Source of the DNA: Clostridiales bacterium | Lineage (GTDB): Bacteria > Bacillota > Clostridia > Lachnospirales > Lachnospiraceae | Reading direction: 5' to 3' | DNA: 64,000 nt | NCBI GenBank assembly: GCA_021204025.1 | Contig: JAJQAC010000063.1 | Span: 23,565 to 87,564 of the forward strand | Part shown: in pieces, positions 62,290 through 64,000 of the stretch | Position numbering within the stretch: the stretch's first letter is position 1 | How the letters are laid out: each line of letters begins with the position of its first letter | Notes under the pieces: model-generated | Database searches by the model: none | The model's input: the letters and a program-made list of their open reading frames with translations, nothing else | Told to the model about the DNA's origin: nothing | Position numbers and translations under genes: made by a program

Positions 62290-63390
62290 ATGAAAAGCGG
62301 GAAAAAACTGGCTGCTATCCTTACGGCTGCGTGTTGTCTGGCATCCCTGTTTGTTTTTCCGTCCTTTGCGGAGGATGAAGAGGCGGTTACCATCGAGTAT
62401 GAGAACCTCCGGGAACTGCTGCTGGAAGGAAACCAGTCGCTCAAGGACAGTACAGACACCTATTTTACAAATCTTGAAAATTATCAGAGCCTGATCGCAG
62501 CCATGACCGACGAGAGGGATTTTATGAAGCTGAAGGCCAAACAATATGAGGATGATGATGAGACATCTTCTCAGTACAGCCAGAACGCCGCAAACCTGAC
62601 GAACTCGATCAGCCAGCTCACCAAACAGCTCGGAAGGGCGACAAGTACATCCGGTTTTCTGTCCACGGACAAAACGATCGATTCCTATGTAATGTCGGCC
62701 CAGACAATTATGAATTCCTATAATCAGATGCTGCTGAACTATAACGCCGAGGTCAAGACCGCAGCCGCAGCGGAGGCAACTTATCACACCGCCATGCTGC
62801 AGTATTCCTCCGGCGCCGCCACAGAGGCAGACCTGAATAACGCGCTCAACTCCATGATCCAGGAGCAGAATCAGCTGGAATCCTACCAGATCCAAGTAGA
62901 ATCTTTAAAAAACAGCCTGCTCACCATGCTGGGGATCGATGCAGGTACTGAGGTCGTGATCGGTATAATCCCTGATCTGGATATCGAGGCGATCGAATCG
63001 ATCGACCTGGCAGCCGACCTGGAAAAAGCAGTCGGAAACAACAGCTCCGTGCAGAGCGCGCGTCATACAAACGCGTACACCGCATCAGACAGAAGCACAA
63101 AGGCACATAATGAAGCAGTAGCCGAGGGAACTGTCCGCGCCGACCTTACAGATTCTTATGAACAGCTGATGGCAGAATTAAAAGAGTATGAGGCAGCTTG
63201 TGACGCTTACACAGCCGCAAAGATCTCATACGAGTCCCTGCAGCGCAAAAAATCAGCGGGCATGCTGACAGAAGCCGAGTACCTGACTGGAGAAGCGGAA
63301 TGGCTGCAGGCGGTCGCCAGCAGGGAAACCGCCGCTATGGATCTAAGTCAGGCATATGATAGTTACCAGTGGGAAGTGAAAGGGGTATAA
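62290..63390 (+). CDS. TolC-family protein 2
   Basis: This 366-residue paralogue of the previous protein has a signal peptide (MKSGKKLAAILTAACCLASL, cleavage near SFA-ED) and long helices rich in Gln, Ser, Ala and Asn. It shares the linker motif IPDLDIEAIESIDLAADLEK and the C-terminal YQWEV with protein 1. The conserved repeat pattern is otherwise diverged. A strong AAGGAGGG precedes the ATG. The two proteins may form a hetero-oligomer or serve different substrates. No barrel segment is obvious. The gene ends 8 bases before the first hairpin element. Confidence 0.82.
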   Translation: MKSGKKLAAILTAACCLASLFVFPSFAEDEEAVTIEYENLRELLLEGNQSLKDSTDTYFTNLENYQSLIAAMTDERDFMKLKAKQYEDDDETSSQYSQNAANLTNSISQLTKQLGRATSTSGFLSTDKTIDSYVMSAQTIMNSYNQMLLNYNAEVKTAAAAEATYHTAMLQYSSGAATEADLNNALNSMIQEQNQLESYQIQVESLKNSLLTMLGIDAGTEVVIGIIPDLDIEAIESIDLAADLEKAVGNNSSVQSARHTNAYTASDRSTKAHNEAVAEGTVRADLTDSYEQLMAELKEYEAACDAYTAAKISYESLQRKKSAGMLTEAEYLTGEAEWLQAVASRETAAMDLSQAYDSYQWEVKGV

Positions 63391-63398
63391 TAGAATCC

Positions 63399-63456
63399 GT
63401 CCCTGAGAGAAAAGATTCTCCTCCGAGGACCGCTCTCGCTCAGATTCTGACGTAGC
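63399..63456 (-). repeat. Truncated copy D of the hairpin element family
   Basis: Bases 63399-63456 match the first ~58 bases of element B (GTCCCTGAGAGAAAAG ... CGAGGACCGCTCTCGCT ... ACGTAGC) with several substitutions; the other arm is missing. It directly precedes element B and is in the same orientation as it, so this looks like a partial tandem duplication or a decayed copy. Confidence 0.78.
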
Positions 63457-63493
63457 AATATACGTCCAGAAGAACTTTGATGGCGGCAAGTCC

Positions 63494-63637
63494 GTCCCTG
63501 AGAGAAAAGTATCTCCTCCGAGGACCGCTCTCGCTTAGGTTTTCACGTAGCGGTACTAAGTTCGCAGGAAAAGCGTCCTGCTCACTAAGTGCCGACGTGA
63601 AAAATGTCCTCTGCGGAGATACTTTTCTCTCAGGGAC
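63494..63637 (-). repeat. Long hairpin element B, inverted copy
   Basis: The arms 63494-63516 and 63615-63637 are perfect reverse complements over 23 bp. The core reads in the minus orientation relative to element A, and the apical stem GCAGGA/TCCTGC (63564-63569, 63576-63581) is fully paired. The terminal arm starts GTCCCTGAGAG as in A and then differs at five positions, each compensated. Confidence 0.88.
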
Positions 63638-63827
63638 TATTGTATTGACATAATTATATTTAGGAACCTGCTTCTACGTTCGACTTTGGTCCGCGATAAA
63701 CGGACATCCCACGGATGTCCAGCGCAGCAGAATCCTATAATAAAATTGACGGCATAAATGCTTGTATCTTTTATCAGTAGTTCCTGGCGAACCTTTCAAT
63801 ATGTTATTTATATATGTCAATTAAGTA
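63638..63827. other. Spacer between hairpin elements B and C
   Basis: Mostly A/T-rich with no convincing gene. It contains a GGACAT/ATGTCC hairpin (63702-63707, 63715-63720). I see no clear promoter or tRNA. Confidence 0.6.
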
Positions 63828-63971
63828 GTATCTGGAAGTAAATCATATCCGTAGAGGACATTTTTCACGTCGGCACTTAACGAACCGGATGCTTTTCCGG
63901 TGAGTTTAGTACCGCTATGTGAAAACCTAAGCGCGAGCGGTCCTCGGAGGATATGATTTACTTCCAGATAC
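63828..63971 (+). repeat. Long hairpin element C
   Basis: The arms 63828-63850 and 63949-63971 are perfect reverse complements over 23 bp. They differ from element A's arms at seven positions, all compensated. The core is in the same orientation as A, and the apical stem is ACCGGA/TCCGGT (63884-63889, 63896-63901), different from B's but equally paired. One C to T change in the core (TATGTGAAAA) leaves a G-T pair. Confidence 0.88.
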
Positions 63972-64000
63972 GGACTCTTCGCATAATCTTGTTACAGACC

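Noticed and set aside
63399..63971. The clustered hairpin elements as a CRISPR array
   Set aside because: There are no short regular repeats with unique spacers and no cas genes; units are long, palindromic and partly inverted.

Overview
The window looks like a chromosomal core segment of an anaerobic, endospore-forming Clostridia member, most likely of the Lachnospiraceae type. The reasons are two alpha/beta-type small acid-soluble spore proteins, a YlbJ-like sporulation membrane protein, PolC, RecU, an ispH/S1 neighbourhood, the anaerobic (cbi) cobalamin route, strong AGGAGG ribosome binding sites and moderate GC content by eye. Almost all genes are on the + strand in tightly packed, often overlapping operons. 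Only a CYTH protein and the YlbJ-like protein are on the - strand.

Layout. 1-1389: the 3' end of ispH overlapping a four-domain ribosomal protein S1 homologue. 1500-1718: a spore SASP gene. 1762-12493: an eleven-gene cobalamin operon (cbiD, cbiG, a cobK/cbiJ-cbiE fusion, cbiT, cbiA, cobU, a P1/S58-family peptidase, cobS, a second short CobU-like protein, cbiB, cobD). It supplies part of corrin-ring synthesis and most of the nucleotide-loop steps; the remaining cbi genes must lie elsewhere. 12484-19815: CYTH protein (minus strand), then tig, clpP, clpX, lon and ysxC, a protein folding and turnover block. 19906-24675: an SLH-domain wall protein, a long duplicated HlyD-type adaptor and a MacB-like ABC ATPase/permease pair. 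24913-26718: M19 dipeptidase and a phosphopantetheinyl transferase. 26751-37731: pyrH, frr, uppS, cdsA, dxr, rseP, ispG, polC, the classic translation/envelope/isoprenoid/replication cluster.

37732-38617 is a non-coding stretch. It holds a long hairpin element, a strong promoter, three tRNA genes (Pro-CGG, Glu-CTC, Thr-CGT) and a modular dispersed repeat. 38618-42790 is a type IIA topoisomerase pair, followed by asd, a second SASP, rsmD, a coiled-coil protein and the YlbJ-like gene. 47091-55408 holds RNA-modification genes (an NSUN-type methyltransferase, an RluB-like/HAD fusion, an RluA-type synthase), a YgiQ radical-SAM protein, a short-chain dehydrogenase, recU and small unknowns. 55464-63390 holds a DUF3048 lipoprotein and then a four-gene tripartite-efflux-like operon: adaptor, RND pump and two TolC-family proteins. 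That is unexpected in a monoderm genome.

The most unusual signals are two. First, a family of roughly 140-base hairpin elements (37802-37939, 63494-63637, 63828-63971, with a decayed copy at 63399). They share a conserved core but are closed by a perfect 23-bp terminal stem whose sequence differs between copies with every change compensated on the other arm. Second, the RND-TolC-TolC operon with a palindromic operator-like site upstream. All coordinates and motifs were read by eye. No similarity search, folding or alignment program was run, so family names rest on recognised motifs.
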